Source of the DNA: Ifrita kowaldi
Lineage: Eukaryota; Chordata; Aves; Passeriformes; Cinclosomatidae
Assembly: GCA_013398055.1 (NCBI GenBank)
Contig: VZRS01009607.1
Span: 23,421-87,420, forward strand
DNA: 64,000 nucleotides
Direction: 5' to 3'
This document shows, in pieces, positions 38,501 to 50,612 of this stretch. Position 1 is the stretch's first letter; every line of letters starts with the position of its first letter. Below the pieces are notes generated by a model that saw nothing but the letters and a program-made list of their open reading frames with translations, was not told where the DNA came from and searched no databases. Position numbers and translations under genes: made by a program.

Positions 38501-41039
38501 AAATTTCACAGGAAAACACAGTTCAAAGAAATTATAGTTTCTAACCCTTTCTGACACCCCCTGTAAGAAAAGGTAAGACATCTCCCTCCAGTCTGAGACA
38601 ACCTAAAGTAAATCAGGATGTTTTTCTTGAAATCCAAACTTGTTGAATTTGCACTCACAGGCAGGGCCACAGTTCTGAGTTGAAATGTAACTGCTAACAT
38701 TCAAAACAGCTTCACCATTACTCTGAAAGTAACAATTACAAGAGTAATAGAGTAAGTAGTTTATTTTAATATTATTTTCACAATGGAACACAATTAATAA
38801 GCTAATTTTTAAACCAGTGCACTCCCCTCCCTTGCTGAGGGGACTGCGGTGCCGTTATGCCAGAGATAATCCTGCTTGCTCAGTTACTGAAGTTAGATTG
38901 AAGCAATATAAAACAGCCAAATAACAGAAAAAACACACTTTTGTGCATAGAACACGTGCAAACATATTTATTACATAAATAAATAAAAATCAGAATGTAA
39001 TCTTGGTGAATTATATCTTTAGAATTTACTCAACGTGAAATGAAAAAGATGAATCAACATTTAGTTAGCCTTGGATGCATTTTCACAAAACAGCTGATAA
39101 ACATTTTCTCCTCCTTCCCTCCCACGAAAGCTCAAAGTGATTAAAACATTTTTGGACGCTTGGTGGTTTGATCAAAATCTCCCAAAAGGCTCTCCAGTGT
39201 CTCCTTTATTTCCTGTACTTTACATCCAGAACAACAACAGAAAATAAATTATTGCCAGCTGAAAGAACAGAAGTTAAAAGCCTTGCTGTAAGTTCCAAGA
39301 AAATTTTGAGAACAATTCTCTCCTTAAGCATCTCAGTCCTCCACCATCTTTGGTTTGTCAGATCTGTCCTATTCATCAAAGTATTGATTTTTTTTTTCTA
39401 ATAATAAATAACAGCAATTAACACAATAGCTAATGACCAAACTAAAAGCCAGGAAATAAGAATCCAGCAGAGTTTTTGTTATGTTTAAGCCCTGATACAT
39501 TGCCTAAAAATAGGACTCACTTGGGCCCAATCCCAAACCATCCCAAGGTTCTGACTGAAGGAAAGCACAGCTGGCTCCAAGCACGGTGGTTTCACTGCAG
39601 GGATGGGCCAGGGCTCCAGGCACGAGGTGGAGGCCCATGGAGAGCCAAAAGCTGCTACCAAAAGGGATGAAGTTCCCAGAAATTCCAACTCCCTGCCATC
39701 TGATGGCAGATCCCAAACATAACACGGAACAATTGCATTGCTGGTCCCCACAGCACACAGAAAACAAAGGGTTCTCTTACCTGCTGCTGGCCTTACGTGC
39801 TTCTGAATTTACACCCACAAACTAAAGCATTCCTTGGATATTTTTTGCACTCTCTTCTGTTCATTTCCATTTTCATCCATTTTCCATTTTCATACATTTT
39901 CCATTTAGACTTAGCCGCTAAAATTTTTCATTTACAACCATTACATATATTAACATTTCTCCTCTGCTGCCCCAATCTAAAGAACACCAGAGTCTCTCTT
40001 TTGGACACTGAGTGCTCACATGAAGGTCAGCTCTAATGTTGTCTTACCCACAAGCTACAAAAATCAAACAAAGCCAAATATAACATCATTTTCCAGAAAA
40101 GCATCACAGCCAAATAACCCTCAGAGAGAGGAGAAAACGCTCTGTCAGGTGATTTGGGATTTGAAAGGGAGTGTTGACACAGTTCTTATGATAGGGTTAT
40201 CTCCAGGATTTTGAAATAGAACTTGACAGATACAGTAAAACTTTGTGTTGAGGTAACAAAACAGAAAGGCACCAGATCTCATCACCTATTTCACAACCTC
40301 AAATTTCCTGCTTGCTGCTTCTATTTTCATTTACCATCTTTAATCGAGAAATAACCTAGAAAAAGTCTTCAAAATAAATTCTCTGGCAAGAAAGAAAAAA
40401 TTAACCCACCCCGCCTACTGGGTGGCAAAGGCTGTGTTTTGGAAATCTATTCTGATCCCGCATATTCATAAAATCAGATTTTGAACTATGAGTGATAGGA
40501 GGCCCCACATTAGGGGAAAAACACCTTCTAATTTGGAACACACTAATTTAGTTATACTTTCAGATTTAAACCAAATTTTGCTAATGACTGAAATTCCTGA
40601 GCACCTTTTAAATATTCTGATTTCGTTGTGAGGCCACAGTCTAGGAAAACTAAAAAAAAAAATTGCATCAGATTTGAGATTTAGTCTCACTCAAAGTGAA
40701 AAATAATGTACAAACACACACCCATGATAGGGGACAAAAAAAACCATGCACGCAAGAAATCTGGAAGGCACAAAGAGTTCTTTCTGCCAAAGTTATAGAG
40801 CCTGCAAAGTTTCAAATAACTTCAGCTTTGCATTTTTGATAGAAATTATTCTGATTGAAAGCAGCCCAAAAAAGTTGCGCACAAAATAATCAGCAAACAA
40901 ATGCCCAGAGAGATTAGGGCGTGTAAGATAAATAATTATTATTAGAATTTAAAACTAACAAAAGCACAAACAAACAAAAAAAGCAAAGATGACTAAAGGA
41001 AGACTGAAATGAAGGAGAGCACGTCGGACTTCCAGTGAA
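35555..41039. other. Unique non-coding sequence
   Basis: No gene or interspersed repeat is recognised. A long pyrimidine tract at 37567-37608 is followed by CAG, so it resembles a splice acceptor, but no supporting exon is visible. Short CCCTAA-like telomere-type units occur at about 36059 and 36421. The GC-richer stretch 39490-39720 has overlapping frames on both strands and no recognisable product. Confidence 0.55.
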
Positions 41040-41195
41040 GTTGGGGATATCCCATCCCTGGCAGTATCCAAGGCCAGGTTGGACACTGGGGCTTGGAGCA
41101 GCCTGGGACAGTGGAAGGTGTCCCTGCCATGGCAGGGGTGGCACTGGGTGGGCTTTGAGGTCCCTTCCACCCACCCCACTCTGGGATTCTGTGAC
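41040..41195 (+). mobile_element. CR1 LINE 3' end fragment (left arm of inverted pair)
   Basis: A plus-strand CR1 terminus ending in GGGATTCTGTGA at about 41183-41194. Positions 41055-41147 match the minus-strand copy at 41960-42052 with only 2 differences in 93 bases, so both belong to the same relatively young subfamily. Upstream CR1 sequence is missing (5' truncation). It has no coding capacity; the open frames across it are shadows. Confidence 0.9.
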
Positions 41196-41931
41196 TCCCC
41201 CAGACCCCACGGGTAAGTGCAGCAGATTTTCCAGTGTGGAGGGAAGGGCTCTTGGGCTGCTGGGGCTGCAGGATCCTGTCCAACCCTTCAGGGAAGAAGG
41301 TGAGGGATGCAGGAGCTCTCAAGGGACCTGCAGTCAGGCTTTGGAACAGCTGCACCCGAGCTGTGACTCAACCCCCTCCCTCCCACGGCCAGCACAGGGG
41401 GAAAAAAACAACCCAAGAAAAACCGGCAGCTTCTTACCCTCATTTTGACTGCCAAAATTTTCATCTCAGTGTTTAAGGCAGACAGGTCTCCAAACGCAAC
41501 CAAATGGTGCAATACCTTCTAAAAATTGCCAGGTACAGGGCAGTGTCCCTCAGACTAAATAAAGTCAGTAACAACAAACACACGAAGCAAAACTTTGCAG
41601 GGCAGTGCAGGGAGTGGATTTGAGAGCTGTGCCCAGCTCCCCAGATAACTGTGGTGCCAGACATGGTGTGGTTGGCACCCTTGTGACTGTAGGCCTTGAA
41701 ATTGCTTGCCTTGAAGAGGATTATTATTCTCTCTCTACCACAAAAGGTTATTCCTTTTGGTTCCCTTCCTCCCCTTGCTGTGGCTGTCCCTGCCAGGGGC
41801 CTGCAGGACCCCAGAGTTGCAAACATCCTGGCTTTGGAAGAGGCTCAGGACATGGCAAATTGCTCTAATTATAAAAACAGATTAGCTACCTGTCTAACAA
41901 TGTTTGTTTGCAAGAAAGACTTAGAAAAGGA
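41196..41931. other. Spacer between two inverted CR1 fragments
   Basis: Unique sequence of about 740 bases with no recognised gene. It forms the loop of the inverted CR1 pair. Confidence 0.6.
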
Positions 41932-42052
41932 GTAGGTTAGAAGGGATCTTAAAGCCCATCCAGTGCCACCCCTGCCATGGCAGGGACACCTTCCACTGTC
42001 CCAGGCTGCTCCAAGCCCCAGTGTCCAACCTGGCCTTGGGCACTGCCAGGGA
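41932..42052 (-). mobile_element. CR1 LINE fragment (right arm of inverted pair)
   Basis: A minus-strand CR1 3' region truncated at both ends. It lacks the terminal ATTCTRTG octamer that the partner copy at 41.1 kb retains, stopping within the conserved segment just before it. It is about 98% identical to its partner over 93 bases. Confidence 0.88.
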
Positions 42053-43180
42053 TAATCACACATTTTAACACACACTGGCAAGATGTTTCAAATTACCTAG
42101 CAAGAAATCATTATTCAGAGGTAGCAAAAAACCCAAACAACTTGAAGTCTTCTAAGGTGAAGAACAAGAAAATCTGAGAGGTTTGGGGGCTCATTTATCT
42201 TTATTGTCATTTAGCAAATGAATCCTGCAAAGACATTCTTCCAGGAGTCCTGAAGCAGAGCTCTTCTGATTTCTTTGATTGTTTTCTCTGATTGTTTCTC
42301 TGTAGTCTATTAATACGACCCAGAAGTTTCAGCAGGAAATAATTCTTAACAGCCTTTACCTGATGAGAGTGAAAATTGAACAGAACTGGGACTTCCCAGT
42401 TTCTGCCATTTCTCCAAAATGCCTGGCTGCTTATATTGCAAGGCACTCTGAGATGTGTAGAGTGTTTTCAAGGCTATTTAAGACCTAAACACAAAGGGGA
42501 TCTTTGCTACTAAGGGGAAAAAAAAGTAAAAAATAAAAGAGAAAGAAACAGTACATCAAAATCCAAATCCACCTTTCAGTCCAGGCATTCTCTGTCCACA
42601 GAAAGCCCTGGAAAGATCACACACAACCCAACAAAATAAAAAATATGACTCATCAAAAGCACATGGTCTTTTTTTCCTTTGCAGAAGTCTACATTCTTGA
42701 CCTGGACAAAAGTTTTTGAGAGCTGACAAATCAGATTTGACAAGAACCCAGATGCTCAGTGTGTGCCACTGCTTTAGCAACAGCACAAGAAAGAATGGTA
42801 ATCTAAAAAAGGCACTGGATTAACAAAAGTTGATAGAGAAATGTTACATTGTGGAAGATGAAAATACAGAAAATGAAACATATTAATTATTTAGGTAAAT
42901 GAACAGTTGCTAAAAAACCACCAAGTGTCAATTAATTCTAAAACTGTTTCTATTCTTGTGGAAATTTCATTTTTAGGCTACAAGATTTCAAAGATTTGTA
43001 AGGCAAAGACAATTACTTGCTGCACACGACACAAGACTTAGTGAGCAACCCAAAAATTGCACGACTGCACAAAATACAAATTTTGAATTTGGCAGAGGAA
43101 ACTTCCTCTACTTGTTTTCTATTCCTCAGTTTCTGACTTCTTTGTGGTCTTTTTTCCTCTGTATGTTTATGTATAAGAGC
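42053..43180. other. Unique non-coding sequence
   Basis: Nothing recognisable beyond short A-rich runs near 42517-42545. Confidence 0.6.
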
Positions 43181-43248
43181 ACATATATATAAATATATAA
43201 TATATAAAAATTTACATGTAGACATAAATGCATATCTTTTTATATATA
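43181..43248. repeat. AT-rich simple repeat
   Basis: Imperfect TA-repeat clusters at 43181-43207 and 43239-43248 with AT-rich sequence between. Confidence 0.8.
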
Positions 43249-46200
43249 CAAATTCATTGATTCATAATTACTAAACACATTACAGCTTGTGCACAATGGG
43301 CACAAATTCATTAAATAACATTGACCTATATCTTGCAAGTCCACCAACACACACCTTCAGTAAATATGAAACCACTCATGACAAGGCCAAGCAGAAAATC
43401 TCTCCAAGTCTCTCTGGTGCCACTATTTTAGGAAGAATGGAGCAAAAATCCTGTTGAGCTGCTGCAGAGCAGAACTCAGCAACTTCAAATGAGCTCCACT
43501 GTGTCTCTCAGGCCATGCCAAAATTTGATATATGACAGGATGTGAGGGCTGTAATCACAATTAAAGGACAGCACAGTGTTTGACAAGGGTTCTGTAGGAA
43601 CTGTACCACCTGATTTGTGCTGTGTATTTAAAATTGTGCAACAGACTCTTTACTACGAACATGGGCTCAGGAAAACGCCCAAATCATCCAGCTAAAGCCT
43701 TCTGCTGGTGTAAATCTGTGTAGCTGCATGAATCTCTATTTGAACACATCACTACAATCCATTTGTGCTTCCCAAGCAAACCAGCCCAAATGTCCAGGCT
43801 TCAAAGGATGTGGGTGGCTCGTTCCTTCCCAGGGAGAGGGAACAACACCTGCATTCCCTGGCTGGACAAGTGGGTGAAACCCCTCTCCACGAGAGGGGCT
43901 CTTTGCTTTGTGATTATCAAGGGATTAAAGGTTACAGGACTGGGATACAGATCCCAAGCAGTGATTTGGGACAGGTTTTAAATTAGTAAGAAAGTTGTTC
44001 ACACTTTTAGCACAACGGTTTAAATCAGGGCTGGTTTTCAAAAGCTCTTTTCTAAGCTGTAACAGCCCCTGGGACTGGCTGGGTCCTTAAAGCAGGATTG
44101 AACAATTTAACCCAGCACAACAAGGCTCACAGTCTGGTAGCAGACTTCCATATTACAGTGTAACAAATAAACAGGAGCTTCAGCAGAAATCCTGCCAAAT
44201 TTCCTTCAGCCCTACAGTAATTCTACAAAAAGTGATAAAATTTGTGTGAAAAAATGGATGCCAGTTTAGATATTAATGTTCCTTTTAAAATCACTTTGGT
44301 AATGTACACTGTTTATTAATTACTTCAAGATTCAAATTATCAACCTCCACTTATACTTCATGGTAAGTTCTCTTCTGTTTAAAAATAAAGTCCATTTAAA
44401 ATTGCAAGGTGGAAGTTACAATGAAGGAAAACGCTGGCAAACAAAGATCCAAGAACAATTTTTCAACAAGAGTTTTAATTTTGCTAAAAGGTTTTCAGGT
44501 GGGGTGGAGAGACACACCCTCAAGTCAGACACCATCCCTCGAGGCTCCCAGGTCTGCAATGCCAGCTTTGACTTTTTGAGTTTTCCAAATTATTAATGCA
44601 AGGTGCAACTCTACAGTGGAGCCCAGATGAGGGCTGAAGGACAAAGCAGGTTTGGCAAGGGTTACCTGTGCTCTGCAGCCTCCTGTGGGGCCTGTGACAG
44701 CAAGAAGTGCTGCTAGTGAAGGGTCCCAGACTGACAAGAGAGCAGGGAGAAGGCAGAGCTCTCGGCTTTGCTCAGCATCCTTCTGCCCCTGCGCCTTGAA
44801 TAGGAAACTCCTCTGAGTCCAGGGTCCCATGAAACTTGTCAAAAGCAGCTGCGGATCAACAGCCTCCTGCTCTGCTGCAGGAGAGCCTGGATGGCAGCTC
44901 TGGAAAGGTGCTTGCCACATTTCTGTGCCACTGCAGCAAACAGAGAGTGTGTGGTGGCCCTTTTTACCACACCTGTGGGGATCCTGACTTGCTGACTGCA
45001 AAGGAGTTTCACTTCTGGCAGAGGCAGAAGCGTCTCCACACCAACAGAGCGCGAGGGACTTCTCCCAGGATGGAAGAAGCCACAGAACAATTATCCCACT
45101 CTCTGATTACATTAATAACCTACAAGCTTGGCTTTGCTCTGAGAACCATAACTCTCCTTTATTGCCTGCAGTCAGGAAGCTCTTTGGATCTGCAGCGAGG
45201 GATTACAAAGCAAGACAGCCAGGTCTGTGTCTGCCTCAGCTGTGGAGCAGCTCCTACCCAGGCTGCAGGGTTTGAAACATCGCTGGGTACCCCCTCTCCT
45301 CACATCCCTGTGGCCAGCTCCGGGAGGCTGCTCCATCCAAGCACTCACTGGATTGCAGAGGGCAAAAGCACTTTTCCTGCAGTACCTCTTCCTCGTGTTC
45401 TCCTCCTGAGCTGCGTCTGAGCTAGGGAACGTGAGACAAAGGACGAGTGCTGCTGCTGATTAAATAGCTGGAATTTAACTAGTAGGAAGTTTGCACATCT
45501 GGTTCTTTGTCTCCATTTCTGCTGCTTGTACTATTGCAGAGATTATGCACTGTGTGAGTCACATTGCAACTTCTAATATTAACAGCCTGATTTCCCACAG
45601 TTGCTGGGGTTTTTTTTCCTCTAGAAGCATGAATTACAAAAGATTTCTCCTTCTCCTTCACTTCTGAAAGCAAATAGAAACAAACTATTTAACAAATCAC
45701 TAACTGCCAAGAAGTGTCCAAATTAGATTTTTTCATAGCCTTCTTACTTTTGATTTGGAACAGAACCAGTTGTCTTTGAGATGTCTCCTCAAAAAGACAC
45801 TTCTACTAACATTTCAGCCTATTGAAAACAGTAAAACAAAAGAACTTTTAATGTTCTACAGTATGGCTTCAACAAGCTCGAATAATTTCTAAAGATGTAC
45901 ATTTACACCAGGTACTGTTTGGATTTAACTCCAATGTCATGTTTCTAGATTCTAAAAGACAGACGAAGGTTTGCTAATATAATTCTTTCCTTGTTATTCA
46001 AATAAATGCTGATGCAGAACAGAGGCAGCAAAGAAAAGAGAATGGAAAGGAAAAAAATAATCACTCCCTATTTCTTAATAGTCTGGATAAGCTGGATTTG
46101 TATGTTTTGGCTTTCAGCAGCAGAAGCAGAATTGCTCTATAAATGTCAGTTTGGGCAGCAAGATCCAACAACTGGCTCCCCTACCCCCACCACTTAATTC

Positions 46201-49200
46201 TGATTATTGCCAGACAGAACTGACTCCTTCCAAGCAGCACTTGGAGAATAGTCCCATTGTGCAGGGGCACAGGGGCTCCCTGCTCCAGTGGAAACTCTGT
46301 TATCTCCCAACAGCTGCTCACAGTTAACTGCAGCCCCACTTAAAGCCTTTAAAGTCTGCTCCTTGTTTAGTCTTGGACATATGGGAACAGCTTTTGGGAT
46401 ATTAACCTGTTGTGGGCTGTCAGGACAGCGTTGGGCCATGGAACTGAGAGCTGAACAGGCTTCACACCTTCACCGCAGAGCTCCCAAACCTTGTGAATAA
46501 AGCTTCTTGTGTTCTCTTTGCCTTACTCAGCACTTGGAGCTAACGAAAGGTTAAAATTCCCAGAGCTAAGTCAGCAGACGCCTATCCAAAACCACATAGA
46601 CAACCCCTAAAAACACCCACATATAACGTAGAGATTTTAATACTTAAACATGAGAACTGGAGACAGAAAAAAAGAGTGAGTTCTTTTCCCCCCCCCCAAT
46701 AAAATAAAAGATTCCCTTGTCAGGTTTTCCTTCCTTTTGATTTTATGCTATTCCTTACAGACAAATGCCAATAGTTGCTTAGGATTCTCTCAGAAAAACA
46801 GACAAATTCTGCCAGCAGTACTTCTTTCCTGTTGATTCTTACAAACCTTAACAGGGAATAATATCACAGCTCAGACTGCTGCCTGCCACTTGGCTCAATG
46901 GTGAGAACACCCGGAAGGAGACACGGAGGTTCTGCTGTAATTAAACATGCTGCTGCTAACGGGACACAACAAAAGGAAGTGGGGAAGGAGGAATGCTCAC
47001 ACGCAGGCAAGGAAGCTGCAGATGAGCTGGCAGCACGGACACTTCCAAGCCACCTAATTGTCGCTAACAAGCTGTCTTTTTCAACAGCACCGAGCACAGT
47101 TTAGACACTGGGGGTTTAAGCGACCCTAGTTCAAGGTTAGAAGCCCCAGTGCTCCTTGCCTTACGTAAGTGCAAGTTGCTCTGTGAAATATTCAGCACGA
47201 CTCCCCCCGGCAGCGTATGGCAACGTTCAGGGAGACAACGACACTTGAGGACTCTGCTTCTCCAGCATAACCTCCACTGCCATACCCAGATGGGAAGGAA
47301 CAACAGGTTTTAGTGTGATTCAGTTGTTCCTCTGCTGTCTCTTTCCATATTCATGAGTGAAGCTTCTCAAACGATGTATTTTTACCAAGGAGACCTTTTG
47401 TGGCCCAATATCCCTAAAAATTTAGGCACGCTCTTGTTACTCTAATAATTTACAAATTATTTTGAGCAAGCAGTTGCAAACAAACAGCAAGTCACATTTG
47501 CTAAGTTTGCAGACTCCTCCTATGACAAATAAGGAAAGCTGGTTGAGTCTAGCAGGATTTTTTCAATTCTTAATTTGTAGTATTCCACTGATTTTGAACA
47601 TTCTTCAGTACTCCCTGCCATCCTCTCCACTACAGCTGGCAGACAAAGTGGCATAGATTTTTTTATCAGGTTTGGCCAGGTTACTAGGTGATGTTCTCTT
47701 CTTTTGCTGCACTCTCTAGCAGAGCTCTATAACACAGTTAGCCAGGTTTACCAGCCACTGCTGCCCTCGGCTTCAGGTTCAAAATGACCTTCAGATATTT
47801 TGCCTTGCTTGTTCTTCCTGAGAATTATTTAATGGGTCAGAGAATTGCCCTGAACACCTACCAGCCCACTCCTTATTATTTGAAAGTTCTCTTTTGCAGC
47901 CTGGGATCTGCCAGGAGCAAAATTCTGGGGTGCTGAGATATTTGGAGGCGGCTGAGCCGTGCTCAGACTGCACACACCCGTGGCACCACAGTGGGGAGAA
48001 GGCAGAGATGTTGGATTGCCCACCCCAGACAGCAGAGCTGACGTGAGCTGCAGCGTCCCAGCCATCTGCTCAGCCAGGAGCTCAAATTTTGTGCTGCCAA
48101 AATAGTCCTAAGTGGGATGCACATGCCTCAAAGTCTAACACAAATGTGCGCTGAGCTATTCTTTTCTCTCTCTTCAGTCACATCTGAGCATGTTTTAAGC
48201 TCAACCCCCAAATTTTAAATTTACTTTATTACTACCTACACCATGAAACTATGGGAATTCTCTAGGGGTTAAAAAACAAACCCCAGCACACCACCAACCA
48301 ACAAGGACATGTGCACATTTGGGTGCACCTCTAGGCAGACAGAGAAATGCACATTTCTCCTGGGAGTCAAAATCATACCCCCAAAACTGCTCTCAGGTGT
48401 CCAGTGTGGGTTATCTTTAAAGCAGGACACTGCATCCTATAAAGGAATAGCCTTCAAATAGAGCAAAACTGAAGGAAGTGACGTCTGATCCGAGATCAAC
48501 ACCAGCTGCCACCCAACTGAATCTGGGGAACATCACAAGCCAAAATTACACCAGAAGATGAACTTCCAAGGCTTTGGGTAAAAGGCCTAATAGGTTTAAT
48601 TAGAAAGAGATGAGTTTTTCTGAGTGCAACAGGAAAGGTTTGAAGGATTGGCCTTTGGTATGACAAAGAGCTGAAATACATCATAAACCCAGAGCACAAG
48701 CAAATTAATTGTTCCTGGAAATTTCCTTCCAAAAGATAATACTAAGGCTGCAAGACAGAGGTTTTCTTTGGTTTTCCTTGGAGCAGTCAGACTGATGCCA
48801 GGCTGCCCAGATAGCAGCTCAACTACCAATTTATTTTCCACAGGGCTTGCTACCCCAAGAACACACACAATCAATCAATCTAGGGCCAGGATGTCCTGTG
48901 AGATCAGTGCAAATGTATCTGCTGACTGCCCTGAGTTTTACAGCTGGTCCTTCCACCCCTTTGCTGTTCCAGAATGAATGTTGTTTACAAGGCAGGACAT
49001 ATTTTTAATCTATAAATGCAGCTCTTCTCAATACTACATAATTTTGGGACATTTACATGGGGAAAAAATCCCCATGCACTAAATCCCTGCAACATTCCCA
49101 CAGAGGAACAAGATGGATGTCACAAAGTGCTACCCTTACCTTGATGTTCTAGCAATGAACATTCCATTTCAAACACAACCTTTGCTCTTAGGAAACATTT

Positions 49201-49234
49201 GGCATTGGGATTAATGAAATTAGGCTCTTTTTTC
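43249..49234. other. Unique non-coding sequence
   Basis: No gene or repeat family is recognised. The longest open frame in the window (194 codons, plus strand, 44836-45420) lies here. It begins at a TTG codon, shows no domain, signal peptide or family resemblance, and coincides with GC-rich DNA that is also open on the minus strand. A run of 10 C occurs at 46688-46697. Confidence 0.55.
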
Positions 49235-49314
49235 AATATAAATGCAAAAAAATATAAATTTAAATATAAATATAAAACCTTAAAAATATAAATTTAAATA
49301 TAAAAATAAAAACT
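49235..49314. repeat. AT-rich tandem repeat, 34-bp unit, two copies
   Basis: Within an A/T-only stretch, 49248-49281 and 49282-49314 are near-identical copies offset by 34 bases, differing at two or three sites. This is probably a small tandem duplication of AT-rich DNA. Confidence 0.8.
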
Positions 49315-49484
49315 GTATTTACCAGTATAAGTATAGCAAGTGAGGATGCCGTGTTTTATTTCACATGCACAAACTGGTCCAACCCGATTCTGTTTCTCCA
49401 ACCTTTGTGGCAGGACTGATTAGAAAAAAGGCAGTGGATTCAGAGGAACCTGGTGGCAGCCTCCCCAGGTTACAGACCATCCTC

Positions 49485-49650
49485 TAGACACTCTCACAGG
49501 ACATTCCTGGCAACATTTCTACCTCTGCTGCTGCCCCGTGGCTGCACCCAGGAACCTTCACATCCCGAAACTGAGGGGCCCAGAACTGCACAGAGCACTC
49601 AAGGTGAGGCCACAGCAGTGCTGGGAACAGCAGGGTGATCAAGACCTCAT
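49485..49650 (-). mobile_element. CR1 LINE internal fragment, diverged
   Basis: On the minus strand, 49570-49650 matches the CR1 reverse-transcriptase region just upstream of that covered by the 16.2-kb copy. The plus strand reads GAGGGGCCCAGAACTGCACA at 49573-49592, followed by the usual continuation. Similarity fades toward 49485, and the flanking part may be unrelated. The 3' end is absent. Confidence 0.65.
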
Positions 49651-50450
49651 CATGCTTCCAAAATAGAAAGTGTTCTTTAAGTTGCAATTCAGTATTATGA
49701 CAGTATGTATTTTCATGGCTATTTCCATCGTTTTTCTCATCTCTCTCATTCTTCCCCCTTTGACAGGACTGCACATTCTATTGCAAACAGTGGAAAACAT
49801 CAACAGAGTTTGAAAAGTCCTAAAAGCTTGGGTTTGTGTGTGACTTCTGTACAAGAAGTTTAGCTAGGTTTATCTGAATTTTTGAAAAGATTATTGAGCT
49901 CTTAAGACTACTCTTATCCTTATACAGCTACCTCTACTCATGGATAATCTGAGAAACTTGTTAATTGAAATTTTTCATGCTCCTCAGATAAAAATTGTCG
50001 CAACCAGGGAAATATTTTGAATGGGAAAAGGGATTTTAGTTAGGACAGCTCTGCTGAAGCCCAGCAGCCACCTTGCTTAGGATAAAGGTGCCATGAAGGG
50101 TCAGAGCAGCCTGAACCTTGTTCCAGTACCCAAATGTTCTCCCTGCCCGAAAAAAACCACTAAAAATTTATCATCAGCAGAACTCAAGCCCTCCATGTTA
50201 CCGGAGAGCTGTGGTGTCTCAAAGGCTTTGTTGCTGCCCACACCCAGAGTGTTTCCAGCATCTGGATGATCCCAGCTGTGTGCCCCAGCCCCTGCCTGCC
50301 CTGCCCAAACCCAGCCTGACCCTGCCTGAGCTCCCTTGTCCAGTGACTCCACAAACAATGAGCATTTTTTCCCTTCACCCTCCAAACTCTTCACAAAATT
50401 CATTTAAATTACTGTGTGAAATGTAATTGGGGCAGTAATAGGTCACTTAC
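49651..50450. other. Unique non-coding sequence
   Basis: No gene or repeat family is recognised. The GC-richer part at 50210-50350 is open on both strands and reads as compositional. Confidence 0.55.
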
Positions 50451-50612
50451 AGAAAGATGATTTTTGCTTTCAGGATCTCTTTCCATTATGCTAATTGCAA
50501 AGCCGAGGTCCATGACCATTATTAGCCCACACTTTTTTATTCCCGTAATGCTGTGCAGCAGGGCGTTAAAGAGACTGCCAGCTAATGCTGGGAGTGTGGG
50601 CCACTTACACAA
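50451..50612 (-). other. Candidate orphan exon or conserved element (162 nt, minus strand)
   Basis: On the minus strand, a pyrimidine-rich stretch ending in TTTTTCAG lies directly before position 50612, and a perfect GTAAGT donor follows position 50451. The 162 bases between are exactly 54 codons. They are open in only one frame, which is the one in phase with both boundaries, and would encode a partly hydrophobic peptide (start LCKWPTLPAL, end SIMERDPESK then NHLS). I do not recognise the protein. The plus strand carries POU/homeodomain-like motifs (ATGCTAATTGCA near 50489), so a regulatory element is equally possible. It may also be chance. Confidence 0.25.

Noticed and set aside
44836..45420. 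Longest open frame in the window, 194 codons, plus strand
   Set aside because: It starts at TTG and has no domain, signal peptide or family resemblance. It lies in GC-rich DNA that is also open on the minus strand, and no splice or promoter context supports it.
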